Source of the DNA: Promerops cafer
Lineage: Eukaryota; Chordata; Aves; Passeriformes; Nectariniidae
Length of the DNA: 64,000 bases
Assembly (NCBI GenBank): GCA_013398275.1
Contig: VZSE01012460.1
Span: 277,316 to 341,315 of the forward strand
Reading direction: 5' to 3'
Positions 1 to 12,200 of this stretch are shown piece by piece. Below the pieces are notes generated by a model. The model worked only from the letters and a program-made list of their open reading frames with translations. It had not been told where the DNA came from and ran no database searches. The translations under genes were made by a program, and so were the position numbers. Positions within the stretch are counted from its first letter, which is position 1; every line of letters starts with the position of its first letter.

Positions 1-224
1 CCTCTTACCATTTCCCATAATAGATGCTCTTAACTGATCCACAAAGCCAATTATTTATTTGCAACATCCACATAGCAAAAGTTCCACACACCCAGAGAAA
101 AACTAAAATCTTTACTTGGTAAATTTCTGCTCTCCTCAAGAGAAACAAGACATCAAATTCAATACTGGGCATAACGAATAGGTGATAGCAATAGTTTGCA
201 CCCTTCATTAAACACTGTCAATAC

Positions 225-3200
225 CTTCTCTTTGAATTTGGTCATGAGGAGCAGAAGAGATATTCTCTGAAGCTGGTGTGTTTGGTTCTTGGAAGATAGA
301 ATTCTGAAGAGATGAAAGATTCCTGAGAATATAAGGCAAAAACATCACTACTTTTATTCTACAGGTACACACATAAATAAGTCACAATCAACAGAAAAAA
401 TAAAAAAATTCACACGCTCCCTTGTCTCCCTCTCTTGCACTCACCTAAATCAGTGAGTACAGGCTCTATAAAAATTTGCAGGATTTAAGAACATTTACCT
501 CAGTATATGATAAAAATTTTGTTACAATTCCTGTTTGGAAAGTACTAGACCTTGCAGACCCTACAGCAATCCCAGCATCACCATTTCATTCCTGTCCCCA
601 GATCATACCTTTGTGCCTGGGGTAAGCTGTCCACGGTCACTGGGATTACTGGTACTGCAGCCAGTGGTTGGGAAGTTGGCAGTGTATCACTGACCCTCTG
701 GATCTGTGGCTGGCTTCCCCCTTCTGGGTTCTCTGCTACTGTTTCAGCTTCTCCTGTCTTTTCTAAACCAGGCTGAGAAAGAGCTGAGCTATACATTGAG
801 TCACCCAAGGGCCGACTGGTGTCAAAGCACTCGGGGAGAATAATGATATAATCCTCTGAGGAAGCAGAGGAGCACTGACTCTGAACATCATCTTTGTCAT
901 CTTCTTCTTCATCACAATTGCCAGAACCACTACGGGGGCTTGTGCTCTCATTAGACAGTGGAAGGTCCCCTAGTAGGAAAAAAAGTGAGGTATTAACCAT
1001 TGTCCATTTTGTATGAACAGCAGAGACAGAATTGTCCCAGCTGTAAGGGACAAGTATTTAGAAACAACTGTAAACCTTAGCTGCTGCCATTAATGGTGTA
1101 ATTTTCCCTGTTGTGGGGAGGATGTAGTGTGAAAGAGTAATAGATCTTAACGTTAAGCCTTTGCAAATATGCTGCTGCTATTAAAGCTTATAGTAAAACC
1201 AGGACTAAGAGCTATATAGAGGCTATATAGGGAACCTAAACTGTAGTTTTCAGCTCCTGAATTACGAATTACACACATTAGAAAGGGGTAAAAAACAGTT
1301 CAAGCTACATGTACAAAATATGGAGGGACCAGTCATGTATTACATATGAGCACTTATTTGAATACTCAACTGGAACCTTTTGGCCTCAATTTCACTTCAT
1401 TAAAAAACAGCTGTTAAACTAGCAGCTTGTTAAACTACTGACACTGATTTTCTGATGTAATGATTCTCACAACTGGGACAATCTAATGATTCTCTTCATC
1501 TAATGAAGATCAATTTCCTAGAAGAGTGTCAGATCTTACACATGATTTTTTTACAGCTTTATCTTACATTCAAGCCCATTTTACTTACCACATGAGTTTT
1601 CTGTCACTGGTTCTGACTGATCAATCTTTGCTTCCTTTTTGGAAGTGGAATTACTATTTATCATAGGAGATTCTTCATTTATCATATTGCAGCTGAAGTT
1701 GTCTTGCAATGTTTGCAAAGAGTCTAATAAAACCAGTCAGGAAAAACAATTAAATGCTATCAACCACCTGAGCTGAACAATTTGTTTCTCATGTCTGACT
1801 GCAAACAAGTAAAGCCAGAGAAGGCAGCTAATGACAGTACTTACTCTGGAGGATTTTGGGGTTTTGTTGTGGGGGTTTGTGGTCAGGCGCAGCATCCAGG
1901 GTCAGAGATCGAATTACAGTTTCACAGACAAACTGAGTCCCACTCATATCTTCTTCCCCTTCCTCCTGGTTCAATGCATGTTCAGCTTTCACTTTCACCA
2001 CAGAAGAGTCCACAGAAAGGCAAGCTTCTGCCATTCCTTATGTTTCAAAGGGAAACATAACAGATTTTACCAGCACAACAAGGAAATGTAACTATAAGAA
2101 GAACTTTTTAGACTAGCCACAGCTAATATTGACTGTGTGTTAATTCCTTCTAAAAATTGAAAGATTTTTGAATTCAGCTCAAGTTGAATGCTAAAGTGAT
2201 TGAAAAGCATGGGGAGCACACCTGGAGTGTCTGGAGTATAACCTAGTCTATAAAGGGCAGATTGTTAATTCTCCCAACAATTCTAGTGGTCAGACAAATC
2301 AAAAGAAGCATTTGAAAGGACTTTATGAAAGGGCATGCAGTAATAGGACAGCAGGGAATGACTTTAACATGGAGGAGGGTATATTTAGATTAGATATTGG
2401 GCAGAAATTCTTCCTTTTGAGGGTGGTGAGGCCCGGGCACAGGCTGCCCAGAGAAGCTGCCCCATCCCTGGAAGTGTCCAAGGCCAGGTTGGATGGGGCT
2501 TGGAGCAGCCGGGGATAGGGGCAGCTGTCCCTGCTCATGGCAGGGAGGGGTGGAACTGAATCATCTTCAAGGTCCCTTCCAACCCAAACCATTCTGTGAT
2601 TTCTATTTCCAATCTATATATATTATGCTCCAACCTCTAGAATCACTAATGTAATGTCCGACTCCAGGTTTATGAGCCAAACAACTTTTTTTTTTTTCCC
2701 AAAGAAGAAGACAGTAGTTAGAATTTCTTTTAGACATCCAATTTGCTGAAGTGACAATATCCTCCCTTCACCCCCAAGCTCCTCAGGACTGCTGCTTACC
2801 AGGCACTAGTTTAAATCCACTCCCCTCGTTCTCCTCCTCTATCTGACCTAAGCCAGGTTTCTCCAGCAAGGGGCTGTCACGTGGCAAAGGGGACATGCAT
2901 GGAGTCATGTCTGGAAAACACAGGGAGCAAAGATAATTGGCACTAAAGGAGGAGCCTCCATGAGGTAACATTTTTAAAAGTTATTCTTTTTAAGGGACAT
3001 TCTTTCAAGACTGAAGAAACTTAGGTATTTTGCAAGATAATCTGGTGGGATAAACAACTAGCTTTGCATTACTCTGCCACTGGCTGTGCAAAGAAAATGG
3101 CAGCATTCCTCAACATCTGGAATGTTATGTTCTAGGGGATATGAAGGTGAAAAGAAGCCAAGACTGAAAAACACAAAGGATAGCTGTCTGTGCTTGAGAG

Positions 3201-6200
3201 AGCACACAGAACACGGGAGCCTTACCAACAGGAGTATTGTGTGGCACTCGCTCCAATTCCTGCACAATATTAATGTCCAACAGCTCAAAGGACAGCAAAT
3301 CCTACAGGAAAAAAAACACAGTTTCCATGAGCAAACTCTGAAACTGAATCATATCTGTACTTGGCAGCACAGATCCCACTGATGTACAAACAACACTTTT
3401 TTCCTCAACACAACCTCAGTGGGAAGTTTACCCACAACATATATTTACATCATTGAATATGGTGTAGAAATCAGGGCAGCAAGGGACAAAGCTAAGAACT
3501 CCTTTGTTAGGGCCAGAGAAAGACTCAAGATTTGAGAATCTTAATCTGTCCTACACATACTTTCCACATAATGACAGTGCCTAATACCAGTTTGAGAAAA
3601 CAGCTCTGCTATATAAAATGCAATATACTCTTTCTGAAAATAGAGTGGCCATTTTTAGAGCTCAGAAGCTTTATTCTCACAGATGTCTACCTACCTAGAC
3701 ATCAAACCCAAGGTGGTTTGCTTTTTATCTACCTGAATTTTAGCACTTTACCTGTGCAGTGAGGAGATCGACAGATGGGATATAAAATTCTCTCTCACTT
3801 GGCAGATTTTTGATCTTTAAAGGAACAGTTGGCAGAGATATTTCAGCCTGCTCTGCAATTTCACCTATGAGTTGAGCACCTGTTTCTGTCTTTAGAGAAG
3901 CATCCTGCAAAAACAAGAAAACAGAAGCCCCTTAGCCACACTAAATAAAACATCACAAGAAATCTAAAGCCCGAATTTTGTGTAAACACAGAAGTAATTT
4001 GAAAGAAATTTAAATCAACTCATTACAGAGCCAAAAGGACAAGACCTAACAAAGAGAAATGCTGCAGTGCTTCAGTTCAATCAAAGAAGTAGACAAATAG
4101 CTGCAACAGACTGACAGCTAATGTCATGCCTGTCAAAAAGAACGACGACTTTGGAACTTATAAATGCAATATACGTTGTATTTCTTTCCTATTAAAAATA
4201 AAATTTAAAAGCAAACAGCTAAAAGAATCCCCTTGAATGGTTAGTTAGGAATACTATGAGAAATAAAACACAATGCTCCTTCTCCTAGGCAATTCTGAGT
4301 GCCCCAAATACCAAGTGAGTGACTTGCCTGTTTGGTTCTGGAAGCTCTACTCTTCGGACAGGAGTCAGAATCCTTCCAATCACTTTCTGTGTAGTCAGCA
4401 GCTGGAGAGGGATCCACAACAATACTGCACCAGATCCTTGGCCCAAACTGTTCCCCTCTGTGTGACAGTCTCCAGTGAGAAGTATAAGTTCCTTCTATGC
4501 TGGGAGCTACAAACTCAACTGACACAGTTCCTACTTGTCCAGATGGAAGGGATGGCACTAACACATCTTTTTTCTCAGAAGATGCCAAGGTCAGATTACC
4601 CCACATAAGTTTCAACTGAAATATACAACAGAAAAAGCCAAAAGTTAACGTCTCAAGCTTCTCTGCAAAGTGTGGCAGTAAGAAGCAGAGTTCCTCTGCT
4701 GAAAGGCCTTGTAGATACCAGGCACGGAGAAGACAGGCTGCTAGTACACTCCTCACAGGAGTCACTATCAACACAAAGATACCCCCATCTTTCAACACAA
4801 ATGCAGCCACTTGCAGAACAAAGGGTTTTGGAGGTGAGAAAAGCAACAGAGTAGCTGTGAACAGGGTCAAACTGTACCATGGTAACATGGGGGAAATACT
4901 ATTAATGGGAACATGTTCAGTGATAATACTCTGAATTGCTTTCTTCCTATAAAGAGTACCTACACAGCTTACTGCCCCAGAATTCCCAGCTGTGAATCAA
5001 CAGGCCAAAGGAAATCTTAAACAGGTCCTAACAGAGAATTCACATAAAAATGTTATCTTCCAGAACTATTTCAGTGTGTAGAAGGAAGAGCAAAGGCAAG
5101 ATACCTTTGTGTCTGAGCTCCATTCCACATTGCCAGTATTTTTCATTCGCCAGTGTTTGATAAACTTTGTTCCTGGTTTCAAGTGAGTACCATCAGGCAG
5201 ATTCTCATCCACAAATACTGCACTTAGTGTTGGGACAACTGCTTGGAAGGGTTGATTAGAACTCCTAGGACTGGAGAGAAAACAAAAAAAACCCCAAAAT
5301 ACACCAAAATTGAAGAAGTTCAGCTGCTGATTAATGTTAATTTGGCTTTTAAATGCCTTAAATGGAAGGGATGAATTAAAGAAACCAAATATACAAGTTT
5401 TACACTGCACATTCCTAAACTCAAAGGGAGTGGGAAATGCAGAGCAGTTGCCTGCAAAGGCTGCTGTCTAATGAACCTCAGCTTAAGAGCACATTAAAAA
5501 AAAGAAAAAATACCACTGAACATAAATATACAGAATGTACTTGACTTTATGCAGACACACTTAATAAAGCAGAAAGAGACAGACTTTTTTAAAACTGGCA
5601 GCAATATTAATTTACACTGTATGAGCATGCATGTGTATGTATAATCCTAGGAATTCCCCTTCCTCCTGAATCTACATAAATCACTAAGTTTCTGGTAATA
5701 ACCATCAGTCACTTTTTTTTTTCCTTTCTAAAAACACTCTACCTTGCAAATCACATTTAGACAAAATTGTCACACAGTCAAATGACAAATCATACTTCAA
5801 ATACTTCAATTTCATAACCTTCCTCCTGTTACTTTAGCTTGGTCTCATAACAAAAGGTCAGACAGCACAACTACCAGATGCTCAGTTAACAACAAGCCTT
5901 ACAGGAAGGTATTAGGCTGGACACTCTCAGATTTCAGAGGAGGTGAGCCATTTGTTTCCAATACATGGCTAGAGTTCCACAGATGAATTTTCCTGTGCAA
6001 TTTTAGCTGCTTTTTGAGCTCTCGGACCTCTGCTTTTCGCTGTTTCTTTTCTGCTCGCAATCTTTGCTTCTCTGCCTTCAGAAATCGTTTGTCCATCTGT
6101 TTCTGGAGCCTGCAAAGCAATTAACACACCTTATTACATTAAACTGATCAGAATTTATCTTTACCCAACACCGTCTTAGTCTCAAGGGAACCCTTCAGGA

Positions 6201-9200
6201 AATATCCCATGTTCCTAGACTGGATACCAAATGATTTTAAAAGAACATCCTCACAGTTGCTTGAGGAACTATTTTGAATGCTCTCTGAAAGAACAAAAAA
6301 AGGCAGACACAGAATGCTCAGAGAAAAAGCAAGCTCTCAAAGTTTACTACCCATCTATGACACAAAAGTCTATCTTTTCTACTTTGTTATTAAAAACACT
6401 AAGATTTATGACTTAGGCCCTTATAAGCACGTAGCTATTTTTAGTTACTCACAATAAAGTTTGAGTACCATTTCCATTTGTTGTTAGCTCTAAAATAAAA
6501 GCTGAACCTCAACTCCAACACACTTGTTTCCACTTGCAATCAGGACAATCTTGCCAGGTATTGAGAGGTGCCACCAGTTACCTGACTTGCTCCAGAGTAG
6601 CAGGCAGGCGTGGCGGGGGCTCTGCCAGGCTGTAACTGTCAGCCACACAGGGGATGGGTCTGCGCAGCTTCAACAGAACGTGGTTTGGATCATGTGCATA
6701 TGTTCCTGCCTCACATTCTTCACAGATATTGTAGGCTGGACAAAGGCTGCAAAGCAGAAAAGACAGAAGGTTACCCAGAGGCAAAGAATTTCTGCAGAGA
6801 AACAACTTTGTATCATGCTACCACTGTTAAGCAGTTCCCAAGCGACAGCAGCTGGATGTCTCACTTGTAGATCAGTATTTGGAGCCATGTGGAATATCTA
6901 TGTGATTATCTCTCTTCCTGGCAAAACTACAACACAGTTCCCACTTCTCTGAACACACATTGAAAAAAATTGATGCTTCCTTTAGTACAAGTGACCAAAA
7001 TTGTTGCTACAAAGGGCAGAACATTTTACCAAAATCCAGTGCCAGAAACAGCACCATACTTATGAAAATAGAGGCTAAGTCAACAAGCATTCAGGGATGC
7101 AAAGTAGATTGCTCTCCAGGAACAGGGCTGATTAAAAACTAGACTGTCATCTCCTGCCAGCAAGGAAAAAAAAAAAATCCAAAGAAAAACTCCTGTTGGC
7201 ATTTTATCCACTGCTTCTGCCTAGTCCCAAAATGCTGATCTTTGCAGCAGTTGCCTCATTCAAATAAAACTCTCACTTTTAACACCTCACTTGAGACATT
7301 CATCAAAATCTATTTCATATTATTAGACAGACAACAGTGCAATCATTAAAAAAAAAGTATGACCTGCCTTAGTCTCACTGACTCTCAGAACCAAACAAAC
7401 AATTACAGACTAGTGGTTCTAAGTCTTGCTTTTTTGTTTAGTTAACCAAACTTTTTGTGTTACAATTACTGCATGTCCTACACAGATAAGGTAGAGTCAT
7501 TGAGAACACAGTGTTATAAAGTTCTCTCACTTGAACAATCACCTCTTCTCAAAATAGTATTAATCTTGCTTTTATGCAGATAAAGTCTAGTGACCAGAGA
7601 ACAGAACATCAGCTGTTGGTGAGACACACAGGAGACATTCTGAAACGTACAGCAGGCTGCAGATTAGGAACCTAGAAGACTCTAAGCCCAAGACAGTCTC
7701 TCCCAGTCCCTCACGGGCTGTGCGTGGCAGGGTCCCCCACTCCCAGCTCCCAGCAGTGTACCTGCACTGGTAGCGGACCCCGACAATGCGCGCCTGGCAG
7801 CTGCAGCAGGAGATCAGCCAGTCGCACCGGCTGCCGCTCCCCGACGGGCTCTCCGAAGGTGGGGGTGCTGCTGCAACTGAGCTCTCACAAAAATCTGCAG
7901 GCTGATTGCAATGAACAAGCTTCTCATACAGCTTCTGCTCCAGCCTCTCAACAGTCTCCTTAACTACTTGTTCCCTGAACTGGAAAGAAATTAAAGCAGT
8001 CGTGAATGAGACCCCCCCATGAAGTTTGAAACGCTGAGTTCCATTGTCACAAGTCTCCCAATCTGTCAGTAGTCACAGCCTACTGCAGAATCATTTCCCC
8101 CACCCCCAGCACATTCTTCATAAAATTAAAGAAATACCACATTCCTCAGAGAGGACTTTTACTTTAGAAAATACCAACACAAAGCTTTTAAGAAGGCAAG
8201 TTAAAAATCACATATTTATGCTTACAATATTGTTTTTCTTCTATAAGCTTGCATGAAGGGAAGGAAACTCATCTCCAAAACAATTACCACAACTCGCAAA
8301 CCCCTCTGGACTCTCAACCATTAAGTTCTGATTTGCCCATCAGTGATGTCTTAAACATAACTATCAACTTCCCCTGTTTTTAGTTTGTATAAATAGGTGG
8401 CAAAGGAAAGGAGACTCCAGAGAAAAAAAATCCTTAAGATAAATGCACATAGTTTCAAGAACTTGCTAGCTCATGAATTCTTTGCAGTTATATCAAACTG
8501 CTTTTCAGTGATGTTTATTAGCTGTTCAAAACAAGTGAGCATCCACATCTTACTGCAGCTTATTGTCAATGGCTTCCTGAAAGTATTTGCTCAAAGTGAA
8601 CAGTCAAGAAAAGTAAAGTCACCAAATGCTCTGCTTTCAGCCACAGGAAACCAAAAGTATGGCCCTGCTGAAACTGGGCAATCAAGAGCCTACAAGAGCA
8701 ACACTGTTCCATGCTCTCCCACAATGAGTGGTCTGGAATTCCTATGGCTGTCTGGAGTGCCACAAGGATTCTCTTAGGGGAGCTACATAAAACTACACTC
8801 AAACTAATCAAATGCATAAACTAAACATTCCACTTTTCACAAGTGGTATGGATCAAGTTTATGGTTTTGGGGTTTTTTAAGGTATCCCTTACACTGTAGG
8901 CACAGTTAGACATCTAGTTCTCATTAAGATCCTGATCAGAAGTGCTGATGGCAAGTGTGTTCAGATGCCTAGAGTCAGGCATCACAAAGATCTCTTCCAA
9001 CAACAATGCAACTTCTTATGTATTAAAGTATAGCAAAACTTGCAAGACAATACACTTACTGTTTCCAGGTAGCTAGTAAACCATTCTGGAGGATTTTCAT
9101 TTGTGCTTTCTGTCCTGGTCTGATTTAACTTTTGCTGGGGGAAAAAAAGCCAAAACAAACAAAAAGTATGCATAGTTTAAAAAAAAAACCCTCAACACAA

Positions 9201-12200
9201 CAAGTTAACTGCTGAAATAGCTTAGAAGTGTCTTTATAGGAAAATAAAGACAGAAAACAGTGGAGAAGTGACACAAAGTAGCCATTGACATTTTCTTGAA
9301 ACATTTCTGCCTCATTAGCATTTGAGTGTAATTACACACCAAAGAAGTCAAGTCAACCAGAAGTTACCAGATGGCAATGAGAGCTTCAGGAGATGAATTG
9401 CTCTGTTTATCAAAATACTTAAGAATGGTCAACATGAAAGCACCTGTATTTCTGAGGACAGCATCAAATTATCCTCTTGAAGACATTCAAACTATTTGGT
9501 GAGCTTCAACAGGGGCAAGTAACTGAAAACAGAAACCAACTTCTGAACTCAGTTTTTATATATGGCTAAAGAGGACAATCAGTCTACAAAGTGAATTATA
9601 TTTATTAATTCTTTGTTTTAATGCAGCTCAGCTTCTTACCTGAATGGTCAGCTCCTCATCACTTTTTAATTCTTCCTCTAATCCCTGAGCTAGCATGGAA
9701 AAATGCAAAAGTGGTTTCTTCTCATCTTTAAGAGGCACCAGCTTTTCTGTCACAATTTTTTCATGTAGTTGAGAAGCACGAGAAGAGTTCTTTTCGTAGG
9801 CATTCATCTGAAGCTGATTTCCTTGTTTAACTGCAATCTAAAGAAACAGTACACACATACACCATGTTTTCCACTTACAATCAGCATACAAAATCTGTAA
9901 AAATACAGTATTACACTACATTGGAGAGTTTGGCAAAAGGGTGGGGAAAGACTAACAGACAAAAAGAAAAACTGAGAGATGCCAAGGTAGAGTCAGCTGA
10001 TATTCTACTTCTGAAAGGTTATGAATATGCTTATTAAAAAGTTTATTAAAAACCAAAGGATAATCATGCAAATATCCTACTGGAATTTTTCAGCCTACAA
10101 CAAAGTGTTTATAGATTGTTAACAATAGATTGTGTCCAGGAATTTATGGTTATTTTAAAATTATCAGATTTGAAATTCAAACCATGAGCAAAAAGTTCTA
10201 AAGGACTTAGTAATGTAAAACAGAAATGTAAAGGAATGCAATTCTTATTTTGCCTAAGTGCTTATAAAGTAACTAAGCATTGACTCTAATAAATTTTAAT
10301 TACATACTCCAGCAGCAGTGTCTATGTGGCAAGATTTTTGAAGGGTTTCACTAAAGCCCAATATTTCCAAATATGAGATTACTGTTGTAGGGTTTGAGAA
10401 AGTCAACCTCTTAACCAACCCACTGCTGCTCAGAGTCCTGAATCCTAACTGCCTATTCAGGGAACTTATAAAAATGAAGACCAACCAGGATGGAAGAAAA
10501 ATGTATTAAGACATTCAAGCTACTGTCCAAAGCTAGAAAACAGCTGTTCTGATTTCCTGAGCCAGGTAATGCCATTTTTTTTTTTTCTCAGCTACACCAA
10601 TTTTAATTGGAGAAGGATGAATATATTGAAAAAGGTCAAAAAGCACATTTACCTTCAGAGCTTCTTCATATTCCTCTAAAGAAAAATAGAAAGAAATGTG
10701 AATGGCCCCTATCTCACACAACAGATGTAAGTTTAGCACACAGTATTTAGAAACCCTTACATGACAAGGGGCCTCCCCTACCTTCTGTAAATTCTCTTAA
10801 AATAGTGCAAGAAATTGTATATACAGCAACAAGCACACATTTTCACAGCTAAGAGCTGCAACATTCCACTAATTTAGTCACTTCCAATTTGTTCCTATGG
10901 ATCACGAATTCTTTCCTTTCGGAAGAATCTGATGCCAAATCATATATAAAATACAAAAATCAAAAAACAAGCATTCTCAACTGCATCTTCAAAAACCACA
11001 AGCAACAGTTGGGGTCTCTTTCTTGATTTCACCTCAATAAAGCAGCAGCTCACCTTTGCTGTTCACAGAGACCTGCAAAGAGAAGTAACAGTGAGCAAGA
11101 GCCACAGACACATTTTTGCAATTCTCTTAAAATTAACATACTTCAGAATCAACATACTTTTATTTACAGTTTCTAAACCACCAGTCCTTTATATATTTGT
11201 TATTGCCATGTTTAATCATTACCCAAAGCTGTGGTGCTTTGAAGCAGCCCATGTTTGTTACTGGATTGGCACAGGAGGCAGTTCTGGCACTGCTGGCACC
11301 CAGGACAAGCGTGCTCTCCTCAGGAAGTCAGTGCCTGCACCCCTGGGCTCACTGCACAAGCCCAGAGCTTGGCCCCAGTTGCTTTAAACACACAGTTAAA
11401 TGTTTCAAAAGACCAATTAAGTGTTTCATAAGCCCATTCTTCTACAGAAACTCATTTATCAATTCTGCACATAGAAGTCACTAATACAAGAAGCTATTTA
11501 ATCCCCACAGCATTGCAGGGTTCTGAACAATGTTTGCTCAGTATTTCAAAAAAAGCTTTGAAATATAAAATATATAAAAAAACAAAAATATATAGATGCA
11601 TCTATATATTTATGTATTATACAGGCTAGAAAATAAGGGGAGACTCATTCTCTGAAAGGTTTTTGGAAGCTTCTTGACATTTCCCCTTAGGGAAAAAAAG
11701 GAAGAACAAGAACCCCCATTTCATTTAGTGGAGCTATAATCCAAGCAGTGGAACACTGTGTTTGCAAAAGGTCCATGTGAGAGTTACATTCCCCTCTGAA
11801 TCTCTAGATAAACAAAAATAACATGAGAGGCTGAGACTGTGCCAGGCAGGAAGTTACTCAACAAGGACAACTAGAAGTAACCAATTTGTTTTCTGAGTCA
11901 GTAATCTGCTTGGAGATTACAGCAATTGCATAAAGCAAGCAGAGGATTTGAGTACACCAGATCACTGAAGCAAACATATGCTAATGACAGGGGACCTACA
12001 TTTCCCACAGGAAGTAGTCTAGATTGAAGAGACAGGGCTTTACCAGAGCTGCAAACACAAATAGTTACAACCACCTTATTCTCATTAAGAAATTTAAAAA
12101 AAAAAAAGTTCCTCAACAGAAACATTCCTCCTTCAGAGCACAGAGAACTACTGGGTGTTTCAACAGGGCAGGAAAAAGAAAGGCAGTAGCTTCTAAAAAA

